From positions 4,154,001 to 4,218,000 of the forward strand of contig NZ_CP053908.1 in the NCBI RefSeq assembly GCF_013256625.1: a stretch of 64,000 nucleotides of DNA, read 5' to 3'. Below the pieces are notes generated by a model that saw only the letters and a list, made by a program, of their open reading frames with translations, was not told where the DNA came from and did not search any database. The number at the start of each line of letters is the position of its first letter. Positions within the stretch are counted from its first letter, which is position 1. This stretch comes from Hymenobacter sp. BRD128 (lineage in GTDB: Bacteria > Bacteroidota > Bacteroidia > Cytophagales > Hymenobacteraceae). The position numbers and the translations under genes are program-made. Below are positions 25,675 through 34,464 of the stretch, piece after piece.

Positions 25675-26349
25675 TCAGCCGCGCATCATGTAGCCCGTGC
25701 CCACTATCGTGTGCAGCAGCTTATGCCCGAAGGGCTTGTCAATCTTGTTGCGCAAGTAGTTGACGTACACGTCAATAATATTGGTATTGGTGTCGAAGTT
25801 CAGGTTCCAGACCTTCTCGGCGATATCGACCCGGCTCACGGTGCGGTTCTGGTTGGTCATCAGGTATTCGAGCAGCGAGTACTCGCGCGTGGTCAGCTCG
25901 ATGGGCTGGCCGGCGCGGCGCACGGTGCGGGCATTGATGTCCAGCTCCAGGTCGGCCACCCGCAGCACGTGGCGCAGGCCGGCGTAGGCCTCGCCGCGCC
26001 GGGCCAGCGCCCGAATGCGCAGCAGCAGTTCCCGAAACGCGAAGGGCTTGACCAGGTAGTCGTCGGCCCCGGCGCCAAAGCCGTTTTCCTTGTCCTGCAG
26101 GCCATCGAGGGCCGTGAGCAGCAGCACCGGTTGGCGCGGCGAGTGCTGCTTGATGTAGCGGCACAGCTCAAAGCCATTCAGGCCGGGCAGGTTCACATCC
26201 AGAATTACCACGTCGAAGGGCTGCTGGTCGAACATGGCCTGGCCCATGAGCCCGTCGTAGGCCACGCGCAGGTCGTAGCCCTCGGCCTCAATGCCTTTTT
26301 GAATAAAGTGCGTGACGACGACCTCGTCTTCCACCAGCAGGAGTTTCAT
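25675..26349 (-). CDS. OmpR/PhoB-family response regulator
   Basis: A 224-residue regulator, normal length for the family. Receiver domain with acidic residues at 7-9 (VEDE), phosphoacceptor Asp51 in VVILDVNLPG, the conserved Thr in LLLTA and Lys in DDYLVKPF. The C-terminal winged helix runs from about residue 128, with the family marks LTTREYSLLEYLM and the recognition region TNIIDVYVNYLRNKID, ending GTGYMMRG. It is the first gene of the efflux operon and resembles heavy-metal/efflux regulators such as CusR by architecture only. A pair of TTAAC repeats 11 bp apart (26503-26518) upstream is a candidate binding site. Confidence 0.92.
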   Translation of the reverse strand: MKLLLVEDEVVVTHFIQKGIEAEGYDLRVAYDGLMGQAMFDQQPFDVVILDVNLPGLNGFELCRYIKQHSPRQPVLLLTALDGLQDKENGFGAGADDYLVKPFAFRELLLRIRALARRGEAYAGLRHVLRVADLELDINARTVRRAGQPIELTTREYSLLEYLMTNQNRTVSRVDIAEKVWNLNFDTNTNIIDVYVNYLRNKIDKPFGHKLLHTIVGTGYMMRG

Positions 26350-26501
26350 GGCGCGAAGGTCGGCAGGTTTGCGTAAGTCTTAGGGAAGCTAGCAGGCGCG
26401 GCGCACCTCGAAAATACTATCAACGTGACGCTGGGCGAGGCCGCCAAACAACCCGGTACCCGCCCCGGCGCCCCGGGCCTGGTTGTACAATAAAGTCCTA
26501 A

Positions 26502-26518
26502 TTTAACATAAGCTTAAC
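26502..26518. promoter_or_regulatory. Candidate OmpR-family operator (TTAAC repeats, 11-bp period)
   Basis: TTAAC at 26503-26507 and 26514-26518 are exact direct repeats one helical turn apart in an AT-rich patch. The site is about 150 bp before the response regulator start on one side and about 45 bp before the TonB-domain gene on the other. OmpR/PhoB-type regulators bind such phased direct repeats. Binding by the adjacent regulator is inferred. Confidence 0.35.
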
Positions 26519-26561
26519 TTGGACTTGGCGCTAAGGTAAAGCGAGGTAGGGAATTTTGTTT

Positions 26562-27017
26562 ATGCGTTGGCCCATTCGATTTTATAAGCAAATCTTTTTC
26601 CTGTTAACGCTGGGTGGTAGCTCATTGCTGGCGCTGCCAAGCCACGCCCAACAGTTTCGTGCGGCTGACCAGGGGGGCACGACAACCAGCTCCACGCCGG
26701 TTGTGCTGAACTATGCCGAGCAAATGCCGGCTTTTCCGGGCGGCTCGGCGGCGCTGCATCAGTACCTGGCCACGCATACCAACTACCCGCCCGAAGCGCT
26801 GCGGCGGGGCGTGTCGGGCCAGGTAGTAGTGCAATTTGTCGTGGATGAGCAGGGCCGCGTGCTGGAGCCGACGGTAGTAAAAACGACCGATGCGGAATTC
26901 AACGAGGAGGCGCGCCGACTCGCCTGGCTCATGCCCCGCTGGACGCCCGGCCAGGAGCACGGCCAGCCGGTGCGGGTGCGCTGCACGCTGCCCATCACGT
27001 TCACGTTCAAGCGCTAG
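26562..27017 (+). CDS. TonB C-terminal-domain protein, exported
   Basis: A 151-residue protein with a cationic start (MRWPIRFYKQ), a hydrophobic signal segment and an apparent cleavage after SHAQQ. The C-terminal 90 residues form a TonB-like domain: FPGGSAALHQYLATHTNYPP, then GVSGQVVVQFVVDEQGRV and PVRVRCTLPITFTFKR. In complete TonB proteins this domain contacts TonB-dependent receptors; here there is no long Pro-rich linker, so it belongs to the short stand-alone group of unknown role. The ATG at 26562 follows a T-rich leader; an earlier TTG at 26556 is in frame. Confidence 0.8.
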   Translation: MRWPIRFYKQIFFLLTLGGSSLLALPSHAQQFRAADQGGTTTSSTPVVLNYAEQMPAFPGGSAALHQYLATHTNYPPEALRRGVSGQVVVQFVVDEQGRVLEPTVVKTTDAEFNEEARRLAWLMPRWTPGQEHGQPVRVRCTLPITFTFKR

Positions 27018-27059
27018 CCTTCCGACGCAAACTTTCCTCCCGGCTGCCTACCTATCTGC

Positions 27060-27091
27060 AAGCGCCCGCGCAATGCCGCACGGGCGCTTTT
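27060..27091 (+). terminator. Intrinsic terminator after the TonB-domain gene
   Basis: Arms AAGCGCCCG (27060-27068) and CGGGCGCTT (27081-27089) with a 12-nt loop, followed by T-rich sequence (TTTT through 27091). Confidence 0.6.
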
Positions 27092-27132
27092 GGTGCGGCC
27101 CTGGCTAGCCCGGTAGGGCTGGCCAGGGTACC

Positions 27133-29877
27133 TCAGTCATCGTCATCGTCGGCTTCCGCCTTGCCGGCCAGGGCGGCGGGGTAAGGCTGCCGGCCCTTGG
27201 TGGCAAACCAGATGATGCGGTTCAGCACGTCGTCGCGGCCGCCGTCTAGGTGGTCAAACTCGGGCCGCTGCGAGAGGCGGCCGAAGCGCCGGGCCGCGCC
27301 GGTGAGCTTGCTGAGCGGCGGGTTGAGGGTAGTGAGCGCCACGCGGTTGGGCACGCTGCGGTAAGGCTGCCCGCTGGGCCGGGCCCCAAAGCACTCGAAC
27401 AGAGGCAGCGCCGTGGCATCGACCGCGTTCATGGGCGGCAGGCCCAGAATCTGCTCTATCGAGCGCACCATGCAGGTCTGGTTGTAATTCTTGCTCACCG
27501 TGCGGTGCAGGCGGCTGTAGGGGCTCACCACGAAGCCCGTGGTGCGGTAGGCCGAAACGTGGTCCCAGCCGGCCTGCGAGTCATCCTCGGTCACGAACAC
27601 GACGGTATTCTTCCAGAAGCGGCTCTTGCTGAGCGCGGCCAGCATGCGGCCCAGGGCCAGGTCGTTGTCGGCCACCATGGCGCGCGGGGTGGGCATGCCC
27701 GGCCGGGTGCCCACCGTGTGGTCGGTGGAGAGGGCAATAACCGAAAGCTCGGGCAGGGCCTCGCCGGGCTGCTTCTCAAACTCGGCCAACTCCTTAATAA
27801 AGGCATCGGCCCGCAGCTGGTCGGTGATGCGCAGCTCGTCGGAGCCCGGATAGTTGGGCGAGAGCAGCGGCCGCACCCGCGCAATGGTGCTGGTATTGGT
27901 GAACTGGAACGGCTTGCCGGCCCGGTAATTTGCGTAGATATCGCTCCAGCTCAGCCGGGTATCGTAGTGGGGCTTGCAGGCCTCGCCGTAGATGCGCACC
28001 GAGTGGCCGTGGTCGGCGGCGTTGTTCCAGATAAAGCCCTGTGGGCTATACACCAGGGCATCTTCCTGCACGTGCGGATAGCTGCGAAACCAGGCCCGCA
28101 CGTTTTTCTCCACGTAGTCGGTCACCATCGCGGCGTCGGTCCACTGGTGCCCCTCGGCCGACGACTTGCCCGAGACGTAGTAATTATCGAGCAGCACAAA
28201 GTCGCGGGCCAGCTGGTGCTGGTTGGGCGTCACGCTGTCGCCAAACACGCACAGCGACTTTTCGCCCCGGCCGGCGGGCAGGTCGCCGAGCACCTGGTCG
28301 TAGGTCCGGTTTTCCTTGATGATGTACACCACGTGCTTGAACACCGACGGCTCGCCGATGCGCTCGGGCATGGGCCGGGGCAGCACGCCGGGTCGGGGCA
28401 GGCGCCGGGCTATTTCGCGGCGAAAAGAGAAGTTCAGCCGCTCGACCTGCTCGGAGTAGCGCGCCAACTGCGCCGCCGTGGGCAGGGCCACGAGCGACAC
28501 GGTGGCTAGCTGGTGGTGCGAGTTGTAGGCCGCCGGGGCCCGGCGCGCCACGGCCTCCAGCTCGCCACCCGCCTGTTGAATGTCGCGGGCGCTCACGCGG
28601 GCGCCTTCGCCTTCGAGGTTGGTCACGAAGAGCTGGTGTGCGCCCAGCGCCAGCCCGCCGGGATAGGCCTCGGTGGGGATAAAGCCCAGCACCTGGCTAG
28701 GCCCGGCCGCGCCGGCGCGGGCCGCCGCCCGGCCCAGCCGCACCACGGCCACGGCGTTGTCGAGGCCGTTGGCCACGTAGAGCGTAGTGCCTGCGGGGTC
28801 GAGGGCCAGCGCATTGGGCGAGTCGCCGCCGAAGCGCTGCGGGCCGGGCAGCAGCTGCACCGCCAGGCGCTCGCTCACGTGCAGGCTGGCCGTTTCGAGC
28901 ACGCTCACCTCGTCGCTGTTGCCGTTGGCCACGTACACAAAGTGTTCGTCGGGGCTAGCCAGCAGGGCATTAGGATGCAGCCCCACGGGCACCTCTTGCA
29001 CCAGCTGCCCATCGGCCGGATGCAGTACCGATACGGTGCCCTGGGCAGTGGCCCCGGTGGCGGGCACGGTGTAGGTACGGCCATACACGCGCGGCACGCC
29101 GGCTACTTCCTGGTGCAGCGTATCGGTGGGCAGCGGGCCGCCCCAGTTGCTGACGAATACCCGGCCGCCGGCCAGCGCCAGGCCGTAGGGCGCCACGCCG
29201 GTGGGGCGCGTCCACACGGTTTGGCCGGTGGCGCGGTCCAGCTTCACCACCTGGTTGTTGCCGTTGAGCACCACGTAGAGGTAGTCGCGGCCGCCTTCCG
29301 TAGCCAGGGCCAGGTCGTTGGGTAGGGCTAGCGGTGCGCCCACCGCCGCAAACGGAAATGCCCGCTGCACCCGGATTTTGCCAGCGGCATACACCGCGTC
29401 TAGCACGTAGGATTGCCGATTTTGGCCGTTGGAAGCGCTCCAGAATAAATGAATCTCCCCGTCGGCTTCGCGCCGCACTTTCAGGCCCGAGTAGGTGCTC
29501 ATGGCGCCCTTGTAGCGCGCATCGTCGGCGTAGGTCCAGCGGGCCACCACGGCGCGGCGCGCGGTGTCGAGCAGCGCCACGCCGTAGCGGTCCTCCACGG
29601 CCAGTAGCGGCGCGCCTGGCACCAGCTGCGCATCGAGGCTGTGGTTTTCCAGGCCGGGGTCGCCGTAGCGCACCACCTGGCCGGCCGGGGCAACGAGGCG
29701 GTTGTAGGGCAGCAGCACGGGCAGCCCGCTGGTGCGCAGCGTGCTGTCGTCGTAGGTCTGGTGCATATCGGCCTGCTCCAGGCTGGCGGTGGTTTTGCTG
29801 GTTGGCGGCACCGAGCAGCCACTTAAGCCGATGCCTATTCCCACGCACAGGCTGCTTAGTGTCAAGAAATAATTCAT
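27133..29877 (-). CDS. Beta-propeller/phosphoesterase lipoprotein
   Basis: About 914 residues. The signal peptide ends at the lipobox GLSGC. Residues roughly 60-480 form a YncE/lactonase-type beta-propeller (repeated blades such as GLHPNALLASPDEHFVYVAN and SPNALALDPAGTTLYVANG). From about residue 510 there is a phosphoesterase domain (phospholipase C/acid phosphatase type, PF04185-like): VVYIIKENRTYDQVLGDLP near its start, DNYYVSGKSSAEGHQW, and TVVFVTEDDSQAGWDHV. The C-terminus is Asp-rich. I prefer the ATG at 29877, which gives a compact signal peptide; two further in-frame starts lie upstream. It is divergent from the TonB receptor at 30324 and may cleave an extracellular phosphoester. The substrate is unknown. 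Confidence 0.8.
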   Translation of the reverse strand: MNYFLTLSSLCVGIGIGLSGCSVPPTSKTTASLEQADMHQTYDDSTLRTSGLPVLLPYNRLVAPAGQVVRYGDPGLENHSLDAQLVPGAPLLAVEDRYGVALLDTARRAVVARWTYADDARYKGAMSTYSGLKVRREADGEIHLFWSASNGQNRQSYVLDAVYAAGKIRVQRAFPFAAVGAPLALPNDLALATEGGRDYLYVVLNGNNQVVKLDRATGQTVWTRPTGVAPYGLALAGGRVFVSNWGGPLPTDTLHQEVAGVPRVYGRTYTVPATGATAQGTVSVLHPADGQLVQEVPVGLHPNALLASPDEHFVYVANGNSDEVSVLETASLHVSERLAVQLLPGPQRFGGDSPNALALDPAGTTLYVANGLDNAVAVVRLGRAAARAGAAGPSQVLGFIPTEAYPGGLALGAHQLFVTNLEGEGARVSARDIQQAGGELEAVARRAPAAYNSHHQLATVSLVALPTAAQLARYSEQVERLNFSFRREIARRLPRPGVLPRPMPERIGEPSVFKHVVYIIKENRTYDQVLGDLPAGRGEKSLCVFGDSVTPNQHQLARDFVLLDNYYVSGKSSAEGHQWTDAAMVTDYVEKNVRAWFRSYPHVQEDALVYSPQGFIWNNAADHGHSVRIYGEACKPHYDTRLSWSDIYANYRAGKPFQFTNTSTIARVRPLLSPNYPGSDELRITDQLRADAFIKELAEFEKQPGEALPELSVIALSTDHTVGTRPGMPTPRAMVADNDLALGRMLAALSKSRFWKNTVVFVTEDDSQAGWDHVSAYRTTGFVVSPYSRLHRTVSKNYNQTCMVRSIEQILGLPPMNAVDATALPLFECFGARPSGQPYRSVPNRVALTTLNPPLSKLTGAARRFGRLSQRPEFDHLDGGRDDVLNRIIWFATKGRQPYPAALAGKAEADDDDD

Positions 29878-30323
29878 GCCTTTGCCAAGTACGCCCATGA
29901 TGCGGAGCCAAAAGCGCAAATGACGAGCCCCCGGCGGCCAGTAGCCATTACGCCAGTATTAGCGAATCAATACCTTATAAAGCGCGCTTCCCCAAGGGGC
30001 TGATAGTATGCCTGCTTACCAGCTTGTCCTGTTCAGTTTGGCCGGCCGGCCGCAGTTGCGCCCCGTGCGAGTGGGGCATTGAATTATGATTATCTGGTGG
30101 TAGTGAGCCGGCCCGGCAGCCGTAAAAATACGGTAAAGCGCCCTGCTAGCCCCTCGTATAAATCTGACTGAATTCTGTTTTAATTCTGGAGTTAAAATGT
30201 TGATTACTAAACTCATAAAAAACTCATACAACGTAAGCAACCGTAATCACATCGTCATAATTCGGTAACCGGTAAGCCGGGCTAAGACCAGGACCTTTGT
30301 GCCGGATTTTGGTACGAAGGGTT
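29878..30323. promoter_or_regulatory. AT-rich divergent control region with 11-bp-phased repeats
   Basis: No credible gene: the 74-codon frame on the minus strand here has no family resemblance. The region holds AAATCTG (30160-30166), AATTCTG (30171-30177) and AATTCTG (30182-30188), three 7-bp repeats each separated by 4 bp, then ACTCATA twice (30211-30217, 30222-30228), also at 11-bp spacing. The 7+4 geometry is that of PhoB/OmpR-family sites. The first set ends about 135 bp before the TonB receptor start. It could control both divergent genes; which regulator binds is not known. Confidence 0.5.
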
Positions 30324-33071
30324 ATGAAGCTGTTACGAACGCTGTTCTTATTACTGCTGGCTTTGTCCGGCCGGGCGGCTACCATAGTCGGCCGGGTGAC
30401 GGGAGGCCCGGCGCGGGAAAATCTGATTGGGGCCGTCGTCGTCGTGCAGGGTACCAGCCTGAGCGCCCCGGTGGATGCGGCCGGGCACTACGAAATTCGC
30501 CACGTGCCCGCCGGGCGCTACGTGGTCGGGGTATCGTTCGTGGGCTACCGCCAGGAAGCCAAGTCCGTTAGCATTCGCGGCACCGAAGAAGCAGTTACGC
30601 TCGACTTTAGCCTGCAGGCCCAGGCCCAGGACCTGGGCAACGTGGTAGTAACGGGCAAGCTGAGCCGGGAGGAAGACGCGGCCTCGCGCCGCACCGAGCA
30701 CACGGCCGATAATGTGCTCAACGTCATTGCCGCGCGGGCCATCGAGCGCTCGCCCGACATCAACGTGGCCAACGTGCTGACCCGGGTGTCGGGCGTGACG
30801 GTGCAGCGCCAGGCGGGGGGAAGCGGCGGGGCCTACGCCGTCATCCGGGGCATGGAGCCGCGCTATAATAATACGCTGGTCAACGGCGTGAAAATCGCCA
30901 GCCCCGATGCCCAATCGCGCTTTATTCCGCTCGATATTATCCCGTCGGACCTGATTCAGCGCATTGAGGTGCACAAAGCCTTGCTGCCCAGCATGGAAGG
31001 CGACGCCATCGGCGGCACGGTAAATATTGTGACCAAAACGGCGCCCGATACGACGCTGCTGCTGGCCACCGGCTCGGTGGGCTACGGCCAGCTGTTTCTG
31101 GACCGCAAGTGGAGCTGGTTTGATAAGGCGGCTATTCAGCAGCAGAGCCCAAACGAGCGCGCCGGGCAGGTGGTGACTTCCCAGCCGGGCGACTTTTCGC
31201 GCGCCAACCTGCACGTGTCGCCCAAGCAGGCGCCGGCCAATTCGACGGCTGGCCTCACCTACGGCCGGCGCTTTCTCAACCAGCGGCTAGGCTTTATTGC
31301 CGCCGCTAGCTGGCAGGACCAGTATTTTGGCTCCAACGGCACGTTTGCCGAAGTGCAGCCGCAGCTCAACGAGTCGCGCCAGAACGTGACGCTGGTTTCG
31401 GCGCCCCGCCTCACGTCGAGCCACCAGCGCAACGTGGGCCTGGTGACGCACGTGGATTTCGTTATCAACCCGCGCAACAAGATTGGCTGGCACAACCTGC
31501 TACTGCTCTCCGACTTCTCCCAGGCCCGCACCAGCACCGATTCGAGCCTGGTAGACCAGCACACCATTGCCGGTACGGGCACGATGCACGACTACGTGCG
31601 CACGCTCACCCAGCGCCAGCTCGTGGAAAACGCCAAGCTGGAAGGGGTGCACGAGCTGCGGCCCAACCTGCTGCTCGACTGGGCCGCCGTGGCCACCGAA
31701 GGCCGCGAGCGGGCCCCGGACTGGGCCACCGTGAACCTGGTGTATTTGCTGCGGGTGGACCCTAGCGACCCCACTGGCCGCCGCATTCAGCGCACCCAGA
31801 GCTTCTTGGAGCCCGTGGACCGGCTCTGGCGGCACAACGACAACCGCGACCTTTCGGGCCTGCTCAACCTGACGTATCAACCCACGCTGTTTGGCCAAAA
31901 CCTAGAGCTGAAAGCCGGGGGCCTCTACCGCCACACCACCCGTTACAACCGCCAGGACGACTACACCCTCAAGCCGGCCCTGGGCGCCAACGGGGCCAAG
32001 GAAGTGTTTACGGGCATCGAAACCGCCAGCTGGGAGGTCTACAACACGCAGGGCACCGCCGCCCGCGACCCCAGCAACTACGACGGTACCGAGGACATTG
32101 CGGCCGGCTACGGGCAGGCCAAGCTGGAGCTGGGCGCCCTGCAAGTACTGGGCGGCGTGCGGGTAGAGAGCACCAGCCAGCACTTTACGACCCTGCAAAA
32201 AGCCGACATCCTGACCGACCCCGGCCACCCCGACAACTTTGCCGTGACCTACCAGGATGTGCTGCCCAGCCTGCACCTACGCTACGCCCTGACCCCTAGC
32301 CAGAACCTGCGCCTGTCGTACTTCGCCGGCCTCACCCGACCCAGCCTCGTCGAGAAAAACCCGAACCTGAACGTGGGGCCCAACAACAGCACCGTGGGCA
32401 ACCTCAACCTGCGCCGGGCTACGGCCGACAACTTTGACCTGCGCTACGAGCTGTACGCCAGCAACGAGGGGCTGTTCACGGTGGGCACTTTTTACAAGCG
32501 CATCCAGGACCCCATCGAGTACGCCTACCTGCAAGTAACGGGCTCGCAGCTGGTGCTGCAGCCCCAGAACTTCGGCACGGCCAACAACTACGGCGCGGAA
32601 GTAGTGGCGACCAAATACTTTGGCAACATCGGGGTGACGGGCAACTACACCTACGTGAACTCAAGCATTCACGTCAGCAAAACCTACAATACCACCGACG
32701 CGGCCGGCAATACCAGCCAGGTGACCCTGCCGCTCGACCGCCCGCTGCAAGGGCAGGCGCGCAACATCGCCAACGTGTCGCTGCTCTACCGCGCGCGGCC
32801 GGCCCGCTTCTACGCCCAGCTTTCCTACCAGTTCACGGACCGCACGCTGCAAGTAGTCAATTCTGCCGGGCCCGACTACTACCAGCAGCCGCAGTCCTTC
32901 CTGGCCCTGTCGCTGGAAAAAGGCTTGTCGCGCCGCTTCACGGCCTTCGGCAAATTCAACAACCTGCTCAATACTCCGGCCACGCTCAAGGTGGGCACGT
33001 CCGACCTCATCGTACAGCGCGACGAAGTGCGGGCCGACTACCTGCTAGGCCTGCGCTACGCGCTCCGCTAG
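30324..33071 (+). CDS. TonB-dependent outer-membrane receptor
   Basis: A 915-residue receptor with signal peptide (MKLLRTLFLLLLALSGRAA), an N-terminal carboxypeptidase-regulatory-like repeat (ATIVGRVTGGPARENLIGAV), a plug domain with VLTRVSGVTVQRQAGGSGGA and AVIRGMEPRYNNTLVNG, and a long beta-barrel ending in LLGLRYALR with a terminal aromatic-type strand. Such receptors import large substrates across the outer membrane with TonB energy. No SusD partner follows, so it is not a Sus-type glycan locus. The ATG at 30324 is chosen over an upstream TTG because it begins the signal peptide. The next gene starts 50 bp downstream. Confidence 0.9.
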   Translation: MKLLRTLFLLLLALSGRAATIVGRVTGGPARENLIGAVVVVQGTSLSAPVDAAGHYEIRHVPAGRYVVGVSFVGYRQEAKSVSIRGTEEAVTLDFSLQAQAQDLGNVVVTGKLSREEDAASRRTEHTADNVLNVIAARAIERSPDINVANVLTRVSGVTVQRQAGGSGGAYAVIRGMEPRYNNTLVNGVKIASPDAQSRFIPLDIIPSDLIQRIEVHKALLPSMEGDAIGGTVNIVTKTAPDTTLLLATGSVGYGQLFLDRKWSWFDKAAIQQQSPNERAGQVVTSQPGDFSRANLHVSPKQAPANSTAGLTYGRRFLNQRLGFIAAASWQDQYFGSNGTFAEVQPQLNESRQNVTLVSAPRLTSSHQRNVGLVTHVDFVINPRNKIGWHNLLLLSDFSQARTSTDSSLVDQHTIAGTGTMHDYVRTLTQRQLVENAKLEGVHELRPNLLLDWAAVATEGRERAPDWATVNLVYLLRVDPSDPTGRRIQRTQSFLEPVDRLWRHNDNRDLSGLLNLTYQPTLFGQNLELKAGGLYRHTTRYNRQDDYTLKPALGANGAKEVFTGIETASWEVYNTQGTAARDPSNYDGTEDIAAGYGQAKLELGALQVLGGVRVESTSQHFTTLQKADILTDPGHPDNFAVTYQDVLPSLHLRYALTPSQNLRLSYFAGLTRPSLVEKNPNLNVGPNNSTVGNLNLRRATADNFDLRYELYASNEGLFTVGTFYKRIQDPIEYAYLQVTGSQLVLQPQNFGTANNYGAEVVATKYFGNIGVTGNYTYVNSSIHVSKTYNTTDAAGNTSQVTLPLDRPLQGQARNIANVSLLYRARPARFYAQLSYQFTDRTLQVVNSAGPDYYQQPQSFLALSLEKGLSRRFTAFGKFNNLLNTPATLKVGTSDLIVQRDEVRADYLLGLRYALR

Positions 33072-33121
33072 GCAGCTTTTTTTACGACCGACCCTTTCCT
33101 TTTCTCCTTTTTATTTTTTCC

Positions 33122-34333
33122 ATGAAAACGTTGATTAAGCTGTTAAACAACCGACTAAATGGTCGCTTGGTGCTAGGCATCGCCCTGGGTGCCGTAGCCC
33201 TGGCCAGCTGCAAAAAGACCGAGGACGTGACCGTGCAGACCCCGGTTAAAGCGCCTTCTAACCCCATCACGGGTACTACGCTGGCAGGTAGCGTAAAGGG
33301 CACGCTGCTCAGCTCGGTGGGCACCTACACCATCAACAGCGACCTGAAAATCGGTCCTAAAGACACGCTTTTCGTGCAGAAAGGCGTGACGGTGAACGTG
33401 CCTAACAATTCCACCGTCTACGTTCAGGGCGTCATTGACTTTGAAGGTACCCAAGCCAGCCCCATCACCTTTACCTCACCCAAAAATGCGAACGGCTCGT
33501 GGGGTGGGTTTCAGTGCGACAGCGCCCAGGCCGTAACTATCAAGTGGACGCACATCGATTATACCGGAGGGCCGGACGCCACGGGTCGGCCACGCGCTAC
33601 CCTCGTCATCTCACCTAAGCGCACGCTGGCCAAGCGGGTGCCGGTTATCATCGAAGACAGCTGGTTTAAGGGTGGCCTCGACGATGCCATCTTCCTCTCG
33701 GGCATGGCCCAGGTGAGCGTGCAGCGCAATACGATTGAGCACGAGGGCAGCACCGACGGCGAGTCGATTAACATCTACGACGGCGTGACGGGCACCATCG
33801 CTTACAACGTGATTTGGGCCGACGCGGGCAGCGGCATCAAAATCGACACCGATGCCAAGCTGCTGACGCCCCAGACCGTGGTGACGGTAAATAACAACAC
33901 GCTGGTAGCCAACGGCTACCGCCGGGGCTACGCCGAGCCGGGCCGGGGCATTCTGGTGGACCGCTTCGCCGCCGGGCAGTTTTACAACAACTTGCTGGTG
34001 AATAACTACTACGGCCTAGATATCAATGCCGCCGCCGACACGAAGAACATCAGCTACGGCAACAATTTCTTTTATACGGCCGTGGACTCGACCCGCAAGT
34101 ACTTCTACCCGGCCGGTTCCTTCGGCAAGGCGCAGAGCACCGATATTATCTCGACCTCAACCTCGAACAACAACCCGCTGTTTGTCAACCTAGACCCCAG
34201 CAATGTGAGCGCGGCCACCGACAACAGCGACTTCCACCTGCAAGCCGGCTCGCCGGCCAAAGGCAAGGGCAACCCCACCTACAACAACGACATCGGCGCC
34301 TACACCAGCGATGGCAAGGGTAATATGCACTAA
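33122..34333 (+). CDS. Right-handed beta-helix lipoprotein
   Basis: A 403-residue lipoprotein; the signal peptide ends at VALASC. After a short Thr/Pro linker the sequence becomes a repetitive parallel beta-helix with Asn ladders (VQRNTIEHEG, GTIAYNVIWADAGSG, TVVTVNNNTLVANG, GQFYNNLLVNNYYGLDIN). No catalytic motif of a polysaccharide lyase is evident, so binding or an undetected hydrolase activity are both possible. It lies 50 bp behind the TonB receptor in what is probably one transcript ended by the terminator at 34361-34394, and may present substrate to the receptor at the cell surface. Confidence 0.8.
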   Translation: MKTLIKLLNNRLNGRLVLGIALGAVALASCKKTEDVTVQTPVKAPSNPITGTTLAGSVKGTLLSSVGTYTINSDLKIGPKDTLFVQKGVTVNVPNNSTVYVQGVIDFEGTQASPITFTSPKNANGSWGGFQCDSAQAVTIKWTHIDYTGGPDATGRPRATLVISPKRTLAKRVPVIIEDSWFKGGLDDAIFLSGMAQVSVQRNTIEHEGSTDGESINIYDGVTGTIAYNVIWADAGSGIKIDTDAKLLTPQTVVTVNNNTLVANGYRRGYAEPGRGILVDRFAAGQFYNNLLVNNYYGLDINAAADTKNISYGNNFFYTAVDSTRKYFYPAGSFGKAQSTDIISTSTSNNNPLFVNLDPSNVSAATDNSDFHLQAGSPAKGKGNPTYNNDIGAYTSDGKGNMH

Positions 34334-34360
34334 TACAATGATTTAAGGTATTTTTTGCTT

Positions 34361-34394
34361 GAAAAAAGCCCCTGCCCCGGCAGGGGCTTTTTTC
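34361..34394 (+). terminator. Strong intrinsic terminator after the beta-helix gene
   Basis: Perfect 16-bp arms GAAAAAAGCCCCTGCC (34361-34376) and GGCAGGGGCTTTTTTC (34379-34394) with a T6 run. Symmetric A/T tracts mean it could work from both directions. Confidence 0.85.
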
Positions 34395-34464
34395 GCCACC
34401 CTAGCCAGCTTCGCCCCCGGGCTGCCGCCCAGCCCGGCATCCTCTCTTCCTTACTACTGTCTTT

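Noticed and set aside
30016..30240. 74-codon open frame on the minus strand in the divergent control region
   Set aside because: No family resemblance, basic/low-complexity end, and it overlaps the phased repeats; regulatory DNA explains the region better.
33122..34333. Beta-helix protein as a pectate lyase or other polysaccharide lyase
   Set aside because: No lyase catalytic motif and no glycan-utilisation partners (SusD, glycoside hydrolases) are present.
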